Shown: piece after piece, positions 1 through 10,945 of the stretch | Numbering within the stretch: position 1 is the stretch's first letter | Layout: every line of letters starts with the position of its first letter | Assembly: GCA_003952965.2 (NCBI GenBank) | Contig: CM025849.1 | Span: 4,596,568 to 4,660,567, forward strand | Reading direction: 5' to 3' | DNA length: 64,000 bases | Source: Morella rubra | Lineage: Eukaryota; Streptophyta; Magnoliopsida; Fagales; Myricaceae | Position numbers and translations under genes: made by a program | Notes under the pieces: model-generated | Seen by the model: only the letters and a program-made list of their open reading frames with translations | Databases searched by the model: none | What the model was told of the DNA's origin: nothing

Positions 1-689
1 AAGATAAAAACCCCTCTCTTTAGGATTCTTAGTTCTATATTGATCACCATAGTTATTTCCCCAAATGAAATTTGAGATTTTTGAAAGTTGCTTGAAATCC
101 AAAAGTTCATGTTTGTGCGTTGCGTGCTGTTGTTGTGAGTTCGCAATGGAAGACGGCAAAGTATAAACAGCAAGGTAAAGATTGTTAACTTTTTGAATAG
201 ATGAGAGGTTCTCAATCCCTATGAAGCATATCCGAATGTTGTATTTCAAGTAAGAAAAAAATAGTGTTGGACTAGGATTTTTTGGTATTCTTAAGTCTAT
301 GGATCACTTTGTATTTCGAGTTTTGAAAAGCTAGTGAAATCTTTCCCTGGCCTACGGGCCTGGAGAGTTTTTTTCTTTTGGAATTTGTTTCCAAGAGATT
401 TCTCTTCGTTACCAAAGATTGGTGTCTCTTTGTGGTGATTGATTTGTTTATATTGTTCTTGATTAAGTGTTGATAATCGTGAACAACAAGTGAATGTTCA
501 GGTGTTTTTGGTTTTAAAGAATCTTGGATATAGATTCGAAATTACTTGATTCACATTCTGCTTGATTATTTATTGTAAACGTGGTGTTAAAATTTTTGAA
601 TGTTTTGTGTAGCATGTGCAGAATATTCGAGTTAAATTCAAATTGTTTTAAGGAAAAAGTTGCAGAACCTATTCAAATTGTTTAAAAAT
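1..689. other. Unassigned AT-rich sequence left of the CACTA element
   Basis: No open reading frame, splice-bounded exon or terminal repeat is recognisable here. It may be the flank of the element that starts near 690 or part of its left end. I could not find a CACTA-type left terminus, so the boundary is uncertain. Confidence 0.3.
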
Positions 690-1659
690 TAGATCTTTAG
701 TGTGTTTGTAAAAAAAACGCCGCTATAACTTTTAGCGGGTTTTCACAAACACTGTTAAAGGTCTAATTTTTAGCAAATGCATTTAGGTATCTACAGCGGC
801 AATCACAATGACCACTGCTATAGGTATAAGTAATAAAAATAATTTTATTTATTAATTTTAAGTTATTTAATGTAATAATTATTTTATATATTATTATATT
901 CCTTTTAATATATAATTTTATTTTGTGGTGTATTTGAAAATTTTTATTTTAAATGACCTACTTAATAAAATATGAAATTAGTGGGAGTGTTATGAAAATT
1001 GAAGTTGTTATATGATATATTTTAAATTATAATATGGTTGTTATGGTAATTGCATATTTATTGACTAAATCTAAGTAGTTTAGAAAACATCTATTATCAT
1101 ACTTATAATGAATATATATTTTGAATAATTAGTAATATAATACTATTTAACTAGAACATATTATTTAATTTCAAACAAAAATATATTGTGAGATTAGCTT
1201 ATGCAATTAAAGTACATAACTTAATATATGATCTTAGAGGCTATGATTTAGTCATTAGGTAGGTACATACATATTAAGTACTTAGGTTAATTAGCACATA
1301 TCATGTATATGATAAACACATAAAACATATCATGCAATATTATATAGAAGGCATTATACTTTTAAATTATAAGTATTATATATTATTACTACCAATTTAT
1401 TTTAATTAAGATTATTATACTAGTTATAAAAAAGAGTGTAAAATAATATGCTATGTATTTAATACTAAGTATAAAGATTTTTAAATACTATTACAAAATA
1501 CTGATTTTAATTTACTAAAAATACATAACATGTATATAGCTTTATTTTTTAAAAAAAAAAAACTGAAAAACCTATAAATTTAAAAAATAATAAAAAAATA
1601 AAAAAAAGCTCAAAACGGTGAGTTTTGACTTGTCTTAAAAAATGTCAAAACTCACCATT

Positions 1660-2108
1660 CCTCTCCCTTTAAATTAAACCCTTCCCGCTCCCCCCCTCCC
1701 GCTTTTGAAAAATCTCTCAAGTCTCCAGCCTCTCTTCGTAGAAGAAGCTCCAGCCCCTCCGATCGCTGCCCTCTCCGTCGACAGCCCCTCCCCTCTTCCT
1801 CGAAGCTCCAGCCCCTCCCTTCTACCTCGAAGCTCCAGATCTCCCTCAAGCTCCCTCTCCCTCGAAATCTCTCAGTCTCTCTCGCTCCCTCTCCCTTCTT
1901 GTCCTTCGTCATCCTCTTCTTCCTTGCCGGCAACGGGCGTGGTGCTTAGACGCCGAAGCCCTAAGGCCCTGCTCGGTGCTGCGCGGCACAGCGAGAGCAA
2001 TGTGGATGCGATTGCTCTCCCTCTTGGAATGTCGGTCGCAGCTGTCGTTGCTCTGGTTCGAAACGTATTTTTCTCTGTTTATGTAGTTTTTTGTCTTTGG
2101 ATTTGTTA
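1660..2108 (+). other. Pyrimidine-rich 5' section, possible first exon of the CACTA element
   Basis: A strongly C/T-rich stretch, frame-open from about 1705 to 2109, encodes a Ser/Pro/Leu-rich sequence with no domain I recognise. It ends near a possible donor (CTG followed by GTTCGA at about 2055). The element at 36,496 has a matching asymmetric section in the same relative place (38,440-38,860, pyrimidine-rich on the minus strand), so this is probably the promoter, leader and first exon of the element family. Translation from an ATG is not convincing. Confidence 0.35.
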
Positions 2109-3231
2109 ATGGGTTATTTATCTAGTTAGTTCTGGTCCGGAAATTCGAGATTTTGATGATGGGTTTTAGAATTATTGGTAAAGTTTTGATCTTTTTTTTA
2201 AAAAAAAAAAGGGGCAAAATTTTGATCTTGATATTGAGTTGGTTTTTTTTTTATTTTCTTATTCTTATTTTCTGCTGTGTCTGATTCAACTTGGATTCTA
2301 GTATCCTGATCTGGGTTAACCGGAATTTGATTGCTCTTTGTTGACTGATAAAACGTGCTTGAAGTTAACACTTGATGAGATTAAGGAAGAGAACTCAGAG
2401 CTAGATTAGGTATTTGGAAACAATAAATTAATTGTGTGACATACTCGTTCGACGTGAATAAGTGCTTTGAGTTGACAAACAACATATATACTTCTATCCT
2501 TTCTTATTAGTCCTAGTGACCAAATTTGCTGAGTAAAAGGGCAATGTGCTTTGAAGTATGCTTGTTTTTTTTTATGCTTATTGTGGCTTATTTTAAACTA
2601 TGTTTTGTTTTCGTGAAATATTGATTATAGGATTTTATTCAGGTTAGTTTTCAGAATTCAAGTTTTGGTACATCTATATGCACACATCATACGCACTATC
2701 TATTGGGGTTCCCCTGTTATGTGTTCCTCTAAAGTGGACAGACTGTGTTCAAAAGGCATTTACCATAGTATGTTCTCCCCAGTAGATTTCTAGCTATCCT
2801 CACTTTCTTTGTCAGTGATTTCGGTCTTCTTATCTTTTCTCAGCTTGTTCTTGTGTCCTTATTTGTGCTTTAACAACCTATTATCAATTATTGGTTGAGA
2901 AAAGATGAACAAGTTCATCCATTTTCTTCTTCACAGCATTGAACTACTTTAAGGTTGAAAAAATAGGTACTTCTAAAGATAGTTCTTCGGATTTTGGTGC
3001 ACTCGAAACTATGATGTGGTCATTAATGCCTTCCTGTTCGTCTAGGAGATAACAGACTTAGCCCCATTCTTCCCACCAGCATTTTTGGCTAAAGTGGCAG
3101 CAATGCTGACTCTCCCATCTCTTCTTTGCAATTCTTCTTGAGTAATTATTCTTCACAGTTAACTAACTTCAGAGAAATTCAACCGCAATGACTCTCCTTT
3201 CTCTTCTTTGTAGTTCTTATAAGTTCTTTCC

Positions 3232-4324
3232 AGTTTTAGGACAACCCAGGGTGGCTTGTTTCTGATATAGGTAAGATCAGTTTGTTCTGCTTTTGTAAAT
3301 TCTGAATCTATCCCTTTCATCATTGGGATTGTGGCCTTTTTTGTCCAGATGTATCAACTACCATGATCATACAGCCTGGGCCGGTGGTCGATTTTTTAAT
3401 TGCAAACCAGAATGTAAGGGATCCCTTTTCGCTTGATTGGTCCAAGGTAATTAAATTGACTTCTCCATATGATTCATTTATTTTGCCACTTGCATCTTGT
3501 TGTAACTCGACTGGTTGATGAATAGTAGTTTTTGAGTAATTTCTATGCTTGCATGTCTAGATTTACGCTGAAGCAGTGAAATGCAAATAATTTGGATGGT
3601 GAAGATGAGGTGGAAGTGACTGTTTATGATTATTTTGTTAATCATCGTCATATAGAATTGCGTTATTCTGGGGATCTACCATTTATCAATGTCGGGAAGC
3701 CAAAGCGCCCAACTTATTTTCCTCTTGAGGTGAATTATGGTTATATTTTATAACCAAGTTTTAAACATATGACTAGTGGATTTTATCTGAGGTCGTTTGT
3801 TTCACTTTTTTTTTGTAGCTGTGTTCTCTGGTGTCGTTGCAACGATACACAAAAGCCCTATCTACCCTTCAAAGATCTTCACTTGTGGAAAAATCGAGGC
3901 AAAAGCCGAATGAGAGGATGAAGATTTTGTCTGATGTAGGTGTCTTTGCTCAATTTAAAATGATGATGTTCTTAGTGTCAAATTTTTTTGTTTCTAAGTT
4001 TGTAGTTCTCTGCTGCAGGCTTTGAAAAGCAACAATTGTGGCTCTGAACCTATGCTACGTTCATGTGGCATTTCAATTAATACAAACTTCACTCAAGTGG
4101 AAGGTCGTGTTCTACCAGCACCTAGGGTATTTCTCTTATTGGTCATCGAGCGTAGGGTTTTTGTTTTGTGTAGATATAACCCCCTGGGTTTGTTTTGAGT
4201 AGTATTCATACACTGGAATGGTGAAATTTGCTCTCAAACTAATTTTTCTCTTTTGTTTTCTCAATAGTTAAAAGTGGGAAATGGGGAGGATTTCTTTCCT
4301 AGGAATGGGAGATGGAATTTTAAT
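3232..4324 (+). pseudogene. Captured Argonaute (AGO4-like) exons: linker, PAZ and post-PAZ part
   Basis: Six segments in correct Argonaute order, each with splice-like borders. 3232-3270 encodes the SFRTTQGGL motif, then loses frame by one base before its donor. 3349-3446 encodes TTMIIQPGPVVDFLIANQNV and DPFSLDWSK. 3561-3729 encodes YDYFVNHRHIELRYSG and INVGKPKRPTY, the PAZ region, with an in-frame TGA at 3577-3579. 3819-3935 encodes LQRYTKALSTLQRSSLVEKS and RQKP. 4019-4126 encodes LRSCGISI, FTQVEGRVLPAP. 4268-4324 encodes LKVGNGEDFFPRNGRWNFN. The wording is closest to the AGO4/AGO9 clade, the class that loads 24-nt siRNAs for RNA-directed DNA methylation. At least one exon between 3446 and 3561 is missing, and the N-terminal, MID and PIWI domains are absent. 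Introns are retained, so the copy came from genomic DNA rather than mRNA. It cannot encode a working Argonaute. Confidence 0.9.
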
Positions 4325-4531
4325 TCATTGATTGGGTCAAGATACATATTAAGATTTCTGCATAAGGATGTGAAATTTAATTCATTGATTGGGTTAGATT
4401 TTTTAATTGCAAACCAGACTGCTATTAATTTGATTTTAAGTGTGTACTAAAGCTCTTGTGTTTTGTATTTATTTATTTTTATCTTTGTTCATATTATTAT
4501 TGTTTGTTAATTTTTCAATATTGCAATGCAG

Positions 4532-4614
4532 ACAATGTTGATGGTGAGGGTGCTGGTGCTAGTGATGATGATGCAGATAGTGCTGGTGCAGATGCTGAAG
4601 CTGCTAAAGATTAA
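4532..4614 (+). other. Acidic C-terminal exon of the CACTA element
   Basis: After a CAG acceptor this exon encodes an Asp/Ala/Gly-rich tail beginning DNVDGEGAGASDDDAD and stops at TAA 4612-4614. The element at 36,496 has the same exon on the minus strand (37,080-37,138, starting DNADDAASGGADG), with the same acceptor phase. Such acidic tails are common in the accessory DNA-binding protein of plant CACTA elements. Here it lies downstream of the Argonaute exons, so a transcript through the element would join the two. Confidence 0.6.
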
Positions 4615-4784
4615 AGTTATAGTTATTTGTTGTTAAATGTCATTACTTGTTAGTTTTTAGACTAATGGGAAACTTTTAGAACTTTTTGTATTTGTTGCAA
4701 AACTTGTAAGATGTGGTTATTTAGTCAATGATGAAATACATTTTGTTTTATTACACTTTATCTTTTTTGCATCAATCAATTAAA

Positions 4785-5294
4785 ATTTGTATTACAAGAA
4801 AATATAGGAAAAAATGCAGGTTTTTACTCATGTATCTATTGCAGCGTTTTTAAAACTGGTATAGTCGTGTTCTAAAATGCCGGCAAAAAAAAAAAGGCAA
4901 AAAAAAAAAAACACTAGCAAATATCTTTAGTGGCAATCACAAAGTGTTGCTAAAGATTTATAGTAGCATTTTTAAAATTGGATTTAGCGGTGGTTTGTAA
5001 AACGCCGTAGAAAATTAGTCTATAGTGGTGTTTTACAAACGCGCTAAAGATCTGTAGCGGCGTTTTACAAATGTTGCTAAAGACTTGTAGCAACGTTTCA
5101 AGAAATGCTACCAAAAAAAAAAATGCTCTTCAGATCTATAGCTACGATCACAAACGCCACTAACAAACTATTGATGTAGACACTAATTTTCACTAGCGAT
5201 CACCAAATTTGCCACTATAGTCTACTGCGACAGATTTATAGTGGCGGTTGCGACCCCCATTAAAAACCTGCTACTAAAGGTCCTTTTTGTAGTG
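4785..5294. repeat. Subterminal repeats and right terminus of the CACTA element
   Basis: Many degenerate direct and inverted copies of a short motif (AGCGGCGTTTTACAAA, GCTAAAGATCT, TTTAGTGGCAATCAC), ending in TTTTTGTAGTG at 5284-5294. In CACTA elements these repeats bind the transposase accessory protein. At 4790 the sequence ATTACAAGAAAAT resembles a terminus itself, so a short nested element is an alternative reading. Confidence 0.7.
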
Positions 5295-5640
5295 ATTGAA
5301 ATAAGATTAATAATTTATCTATTGGAAATATTATTCCTTATAAGAGGCCTACTCCTTATAAAATATTCCTCATAAGAATGGAGGATGTGTCTCGATTTGG
5401 TAGAACAGAAAAGGTAACATAAGTTAAACATTCCTTATAAGAAACCTCCTCCTTCAAAAATTAGATCATGTTTTTTACTATAATGAGGGATAAGTTACAA
5501 TAAACCCCATATATTACCACTCCAGTATTAAATACACTACCAAATTTTTGGTGGTTCAGGCTGCAGTTGGAGCATCGTCATTATCTCATATGTCATTGAG
5601 TTGACACTAGATACTTGAGTAATTGTTTATTGATTAGATT
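5295..5640. other. 3' flank sequence shared by array copies
   Basis: AT-rich DNA with a recurrent line around CTCGATTTGGTAGAAC (5392-5407). The same line recurs near 5930, 19,705, 23,615, 31,845, 42,440 and 45,245, each time on the 3' side of a copy or remnant of the small membrane-protein gene. No gene is visible. Confidence 0.5.
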
Positions 5641-5835
5641 AATTGAAAATCCTTCAAAGGGAATCAATCAATACATTGAATACTCTGATCAATCTATCAC
5701 GTAATAATTCAAAAGCCTCTGAGCATGAGCTTTGGAATACCTTTATAAGCATGACTGCACAACTTGAATATAAGAGGAACCATCCAAAAGGAGGAAAGAT
5801 GATCGATAAGAATAGACCACAAGTTAGGACACCTG
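5640..5835 (-). pseudogene. Small membrane-protein family, copy M1 (3' fragment of exon 2)
   Basis: Minus-strand translation gives the end of the family's third hydrophobic segment: GVLTCGLFLSIIFPPFGWFL, then a frame change. The rest of exon 2 and exon 1 are absent. It is the leftmost relic of the array. Confidence 0.6.
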
Positions 5836-6356
5836 ATTGGCTATTGCTTCTTGTTTAACTATTTGTTTACTTCTTTTTTCTAAAATGGTTAATAATTTGA
5901 TTATTTTCCTGGCCGGTTATGCACAGAGGATGTGTGTTTTGGTAGAACCAAAAAGCTAACATAAGATAAACAATTCCTTAGATCCCTCTTGCTTCTTGGA
6001 AAATGATATCATTTTCTATTTTTGGTAACGAGGAAATCCATACAATCACATTTATAAATCTAATTCAAGGAGATAGTTGTACATAGTAACACTTTCTTGA
6101 AACAATTTGCAGTGATCAAAATCCAAAGGTTTCATACTATCGTTGAAGCATCATTATTCTCCTCTTGTGCCATATTCGAGCTGCTGCTTAATGCTTGAGA
6201 GACTATTTTTTGATTAAGTTGATTGAAAATCCTGTAGAATGAGTTTATTAATACATTGAAAACTCCAATCAACTAAATACGAACTCAAAAGTATGCGAGC
6301 ATGAATTATATAATACCTTTAGTGGGTAGAAATGCACCGCTTGTACATAAGATAAA

Positions 6357-8036
6357 CTATCCAAAGGAACGAAAGATGATCAAAAGAAATAGAGCACAAG
6401 CTAAGACACCCGAAATGTAGCATATAAGCTCAATGATTTGGAGGTTGCTCATGCTTGAAATGCCAGTTATCACCTTCGATGCAATAATGTAAACAAATGA
6501 TATTACGGTTGCAACCAGCAAGATTATAGCATCTGTCTTGACGTCAGCCAAGTTTGGATACATCAGTGGGATAAGCTTAAAAAGTAGTTTGAGGAAGTTG
6601 TTGATGATGTCTATGAATATGGCTATGAAAGCCATCTGTTCTTCCTCACTTGCACCACAAAAAAAAAAAAAAAAAAGAAGAGAAAAATGAGCTTTAATTA
6701 GGTCCCATCATGAACTTTTTCCATAATCAATATAACAATAAACATTCTGTACTCGAAGAGAATAAGAAATTATAAATTGTACAGCTCAATCTGTTTATTA
6801 GTTAGGTCTTTACGAGCCAAAAAGAATGTCATTAACGGTACCTAATATAATTGTCTAAATGACATTTATGGTGTTCCATGTCAACGGACATCAAAGATAA
6901 GAGGAACCGTCCCTTTTCCAATAACCATAGAAGAAGGGCAGCTAGAAATGGATAAAGTGAAAAATACCCATGTTGTCCGCACCATAATAAACATGGATAT
7001 GTGGGGTGGAAAAAATAAAAATGACACTGTTACGTGGTTAGGTGTTGAATTCGGAGTATGTTTGTAGTGGGGCAAGTTTGGGTTGGCCCATAAACTAAAC
7101 CACCCACAGCCCTATCCATATGCTTTTTTTTCTTTTTCAACTGGCCCTATCCATCCGATCGCACGTCAATAGTCACATGTTGGGAAAATCCAACCCAGAC
7201 CGAACCCAATATTTGGAAGTTCCATAACCAAAAAATTATGGTTATATGATCTGTAAAATATTAATTCTGATCCATTTTTTTCTGAAGATTTGGGTATACG
7301 GGCAACTGAGCAACATTTAAAACAAATCAGTTTGAATACTTTAAATATGACAAATCGGAAATGAAAATTCTTTTGATAAAAATGGAAAGTGTAAAGATTG
7401 GGAAAATTTTTTTAAAAAAATTACTAGATCATCAAATACCAGTCCCAATTCCAGATCGAGAGGATTGACAAACATTAAATGCTAAAAGAACAATCATTGA
7501 AGGAACATAAGTAATGTTTACCTCCAAAAACAAAGATAAGAAAAGAGGAATATTAAGCAGGCAGACACCAATACTTAAGCTTTTAATCATCTTGAAATTG
7601 AGCAGATGACTGATGGACTTGAGAGAGAGAGATGAGCCAAACGGATGTTTGAAAGAAGGATAGTATGAATTCCTTGAATAGTGAAGAGTCGGAGATGAAA
7701 ATTCGTTTAATAAAAATGGAAAGTGTAAATTAAGACAGAAAAAAAAAATATATATATATACGCTCTTCAAATGCCAGTCGCAGTTCCAGATCTAGAGAAA
7801 CAATAAACAATAAATGTTAAAAGAACAATCATGGAAGGGACATAAGCAATGTTAATTCCAAAAACTAAAGATAAGAAAATAAGAGGATTACGCAGATAGA
7901 CATCAATACTTTAACTGTTAATTATCATGAAGTTTAACACATGAATTGAAAAATGTGAAAACCAAAACTTAAAGCAAAAGAGATATTTAGGAGCCAACCT
8001 TGCGGAAGGGAGATTGCCGGAGTTGCCGCCGGACAT
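6357..8036 (-). pseudogene. Small membrane-protein family, copy M2 (nonsense, broken acceptor)
   Basis: Exon 1 is 7999-8036 (MSGGNSGNLPSA, then an AG left over) with donor GTTGGC. Exon 2 (about 6357-6654) reads ASEEEQMAFIAIFIDIINNF and carries three hydrophobic segments. Two lesions are visible against copy M11. The acceptor AG at the exon 2 border is GG, preceded by an A/T run. The Trp codon after RSFG has become TAG, which ends the protein about 36 residues early. A TATA box at 8093-8104 lies about 57 bp upstream of the ATG, and a foldback MITE sits just beyond it. The copy has an intact start and promoter but is probably not functional. Confidence 0.72.
6655..7998 (-). other. Intron of copy M2 with a conserved internal segment
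   Basis: The intron of every array copy contains a line whose minus-strand translation is VNIAYVPSMIVLLAFNVC (here near 7470-7520) followed soon by a stop. It could be an alternative terminal exon, but I find no acceptor in phase with exon 1. More likely it is shared intron sequence. Confidence 0.35.
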
Positions 8037-8092
8037 TTTTGCCTATATTCTCGCTGTTTTCTTTGCAGTCCTTAAATGAACTCCTCACTCCG

Positions 8093-8104
8093 TGTATATA
8101 TATA
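8093..8104 (-). promoter_or_regulatory. TATA box of copy M2
   Basis: CTATATATATAC on the minus strand, 57-68 bp upstream of the exon 1 ATG. The same box and spacing are kept in copy M11. Confidence 0.55.
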
Positions 8105-8128
8105 GCCGGGTGACCGTGTCGAATAGAC

Positions 8129-8751
8129 AGTTGGAACTTTATCCCCCATCATAAAACCTCCCGCTATATGTCACATCAGCTTTGGCCTCCGCGACATGAA
8201 TATGTGGCATCAGCTTTGGCCTCCCAAGCTTCCTCCAGCTGGTTTTTAAATGGAGGCGATAGCGAGGTTTTGAGATGGGACAAAGTTGATGTGATATATA
8301 GCAGGATATATCTAAATTTCCACATCTAATAGTAGTATTCATCGACCAATAATTTTTATTCTAATAAAATAATTCTTTAATTTTTTTTATTAAATTATTA
8401 CTTTTAATTTAAAATAAATACAAAAAATTAATTTTAATAAATTTTCTCTTCATATTTTAATAAAATTTAATATTTTAAAATATGTCACATTTTTTACATC
8501 AAATACATTCATGTTTAAAAACACGTGTCATATGACATCCAAGTAGGAATAATCGACTACGATGTGGAAATTTAGAATTCCTGCATATATCACAGTCCAT
8601 CTCAAAACCTCGAAGCCTCCATGTACCAAGAAGTTGGGAGGTTTTTCATGAGATTGGGAGGCCAAAGCTATGCCACATATTCATGTCGCGGAGGCCAAAG
8701 CTGATGCCACATATAGCGGGAGGTTTTAAGATGGGGGATAAAGTCCAACTG
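8129..8751. mobile_element. Foldback MITE with about 90-bp arms, 623-bp form
   Basis: The left arm (8136-8226) and right arm (8655-8744) are inverted copies with only a few mismatches. They start ACTTTATCCCCCATC and each contains the block CAGCTTTGGCCTCC twice. The inverted match extends outward to CAGTTGG / CCAACTG. The core (about 8340-8560) is extremely AT-rich and non-coding. No clear target duplication is visible. It sits just upstream of the TATA box of copy M2. Short open frames inside are products of the palindrome. Confidence 0.75.
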
Positions 8752-9785
8752 CCTATATTTGCATATACTGTATCTAGAGTATTTGGGAAGAAGAGCTGAA
8801 AGCTTTGAGCACTGGGTAGGGCCCCCTAACCCACCCGGCCTGGTCCCCCAGAATTTGTGCATTTTTGGTTTCTGAGTCATGCCAAGGAACGTCGAGCAGA
8901 ATTCTCCATTTATATTTTGCTTTGAATTCTCCATTTATTCTTTAAAAAAAAAATCTCCATTTATAATTAGGGAAATTTAATTTGTAATCCTTCTATTTTA
9001 CCTGCTTTTACGGAATAGTCACTGGATTTTAAATTTATATCTTTTAATCACTGAGTTTTATACCTCTTGACAAAAAGATCCTACGTCAATATTCTGTTAA
9101 CTTTTTAAATGGCACCTATACACATCAACACTCTTGACCACCTCAACTTGTTTAATCCACATCAACTTTCAAGTAAATTAAGTAAATTATCTGGACCTTG
9201 AACTTTCTTTAAGGTTTCACTTTCAAACGGCAGATTGTCCACACAATGCAAAATTCTTGAACCTAACTAATCTTCTGCACCGCACCATTGAAGTTTCACT
9301 GAAAGGAGATGGAGGACTTAGTTCTAGAGACTCGGAAGTTGGTAGTAACAATGGAGCAAACCGGGGAAAAAGAAATCTAGATTGAAGAGAGGGAACATCG
9401 AGGGCCGGAGGCCTTGCCCTCTAGAATAAAGTATTTTAAAGCACTGGAAATTAACAAGGAAGCAAGATTGAGAGAGAATCACACAAACCCAAAAAAAGAA
9501 AATCTCCCTGTATAAATGGGAAATCTACTCAACTTAACAAAACTTAATCTCCAATGAATGAAAAAACTTTTATAAACCAAACTCAATGGGATAATTTTAC
9601 ATAAACACAATTCTTTAAAATACTTTGTAATGATCAAAAGTTTCATACTGTAGTTGGAACATCGTCATTATCCTCTTATGTCATTAAATTGTTGCTAGAT
9701 GCTAATTGAGAGACTATTTCTTGATTAGGTCGATTGAAAATTCTTCGTAGGGAGTCAATTAATACATTGAATATCTGTTTAAGCA
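8752..9785. other. Non-coding duplicated spacer
   Basis: No gene visible. The sequence is shared with 47,640-48,666. Short open frames here have no start context, no domain and no splice partner. Part of it (9230-9330) also recurs at 32,990-33,200. Confidence 0.5.
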
Positions 9786-10945
9786 TCAGTTTAAGGAGTT
9801 CTTCATAATGTCTGTGAATATGGCTATGAATGCAGGCTGATCTTGCTCACTTGCCCTGTTGTAAAGAGTCCAAAAACAAAAGGAAGACATGATTTTAGTT
9901 GGTCCAATCAGAAAAATTTTTCCAGTATCAATAAGTGATGAGAAGAATATCTGATTTTCCAATAACCATAAAAGAAGGGCAGCTAGAAATGCATATTTAC
10001 TTGGATGTTCAGCAAAAGGCGACACCACCCTTTCCACCCCCCGTTAAGCACAACAGAATCATTTACACGAAGACAAATTATATTTGATCGCCGAGACAAG
10101 GTTACTGATAGTAATTTTCGGCTAATCAAAACTTTCTTCCAATCAAAAAGGTAAGTATTTAATCTCTCTTACTTTTATTTCCTTCAAAGATGATAACAGA
10201 GGTTTCTTTTGAAAAACAGAGGTGGATCGCAAGAGAGCTACAGTGACAATGGCATAAGCTTGGTCAATTAAGGGACTATTCGAACTGGGCCAAGTTTGAG
10301 TTGGGCCCTAAACAAACACACTATTTGTAAAGACCACGGCCCTATACATATGATCGCACATCACAAAAGTTTTTAACTCAAAATGGAATCAATTCCTTGG
10401 AAGGTCCATGTATAACCAAATGAATTAAGGCCACGGATGTGAAAATTCTTTTGATAAAAATGGAAAGTGTAAAGACAGGAAAAAAAAAATAATCAAATGC
10501 TAGTTCCATTATCTTCTTACGGTTGAATAAGCAAGTTCCGTTGATGATCTTCTTAGGTTGAATAAGCAAATTCCAGTACCAGAGGAACAACAAACACTAA
10601 ATGCTAAAAGAATAATGTTTATCAAAGTCACATAAACAATTTACACTTGGACTCTTCAGCAGTAAAACATGGTGGAAATTAAGCACATAAATGATGGACT
10701 TGAACTGGTACAGCTCGTGGCGGAACAATCATCGAAGGCACATGAGAAATGTTTACTTCCAAAATACAAATAAAAGAAAAGAAGACGATTAAGCAGTTCA
10801 AATCAACGCTTTTAACTGTTAATATCATCACGAAGTTTATAGCTCATGTATTGGAAAATGTAAAAACCAAAAATAAAGCAAAATTGATATTTAGGGGCCA
10901 ACCTTGTGGGAAGGAGATCGCCGGAGTTGCTGCCGGGCTTGCCGA
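9786..10945 (-). pseudogene. Small membrane-protein family, copy M3 (start lost, exon 2 mostly deleted)
   Basis: Exon 2 starts correctly at 9855 after an ACAG acceptor (ASEQDQPAFIAIFTDIMKNS), then hits a frameshift and stop at 9786-9788, and the membrane segments are deleted. The exon 1 relic (about 10,913-10,945) reads PGSNSGDLLPT, but the ATG has been deleted. Copy M12 (48,667-49,800) has the same lesions, so the copy was dead before the block was duplicated. Confidence 0.7.

Larger units (their letters stand above)
690..5294 (+). mobile_element. CACTA-type DNA transposon carrying captured Argonaute exons
   Basis: The right end reads TTTTTGTAGTG (ends at 5294), the standard CACTA terminus. 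Inside it lie about 500 bp of short subterminal repeats built on AGCGGCGTTT and GCTAAAGATC variants. Similar motifs occur at about 690-820, so the left end lies near or before 690, but no clean CACTA terminus is visible there. The interior holds a pyrimidine-rich 5' section (about 1660-2060), Argonaute exons (3232-4324) and a final acidic exon (4532-4614). The acidic exon and its 3' flank are related to the inverted element at 36,496-39,132, which has a recognisable CACTACAG end. I infer a non-autonomous element that captured a host gene at DNA level. The 3' terminus is secure and the left boundary is not. Confidence 0.72.

Noticed and set aside
1652..1933. 93-codon minus frame
   Set aside because: Arises from reading the pyrimidine-rich section in reverse; Glu/Arg/Gly low-complexity.
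8668..8934. 88-codon minus frame, with an equivalent at 47,555-47,824
   Set aside because: Kept in both places only because the block is duplicated. It runs from the MITE arm into non-coding DNA and has no domain or splice partner.
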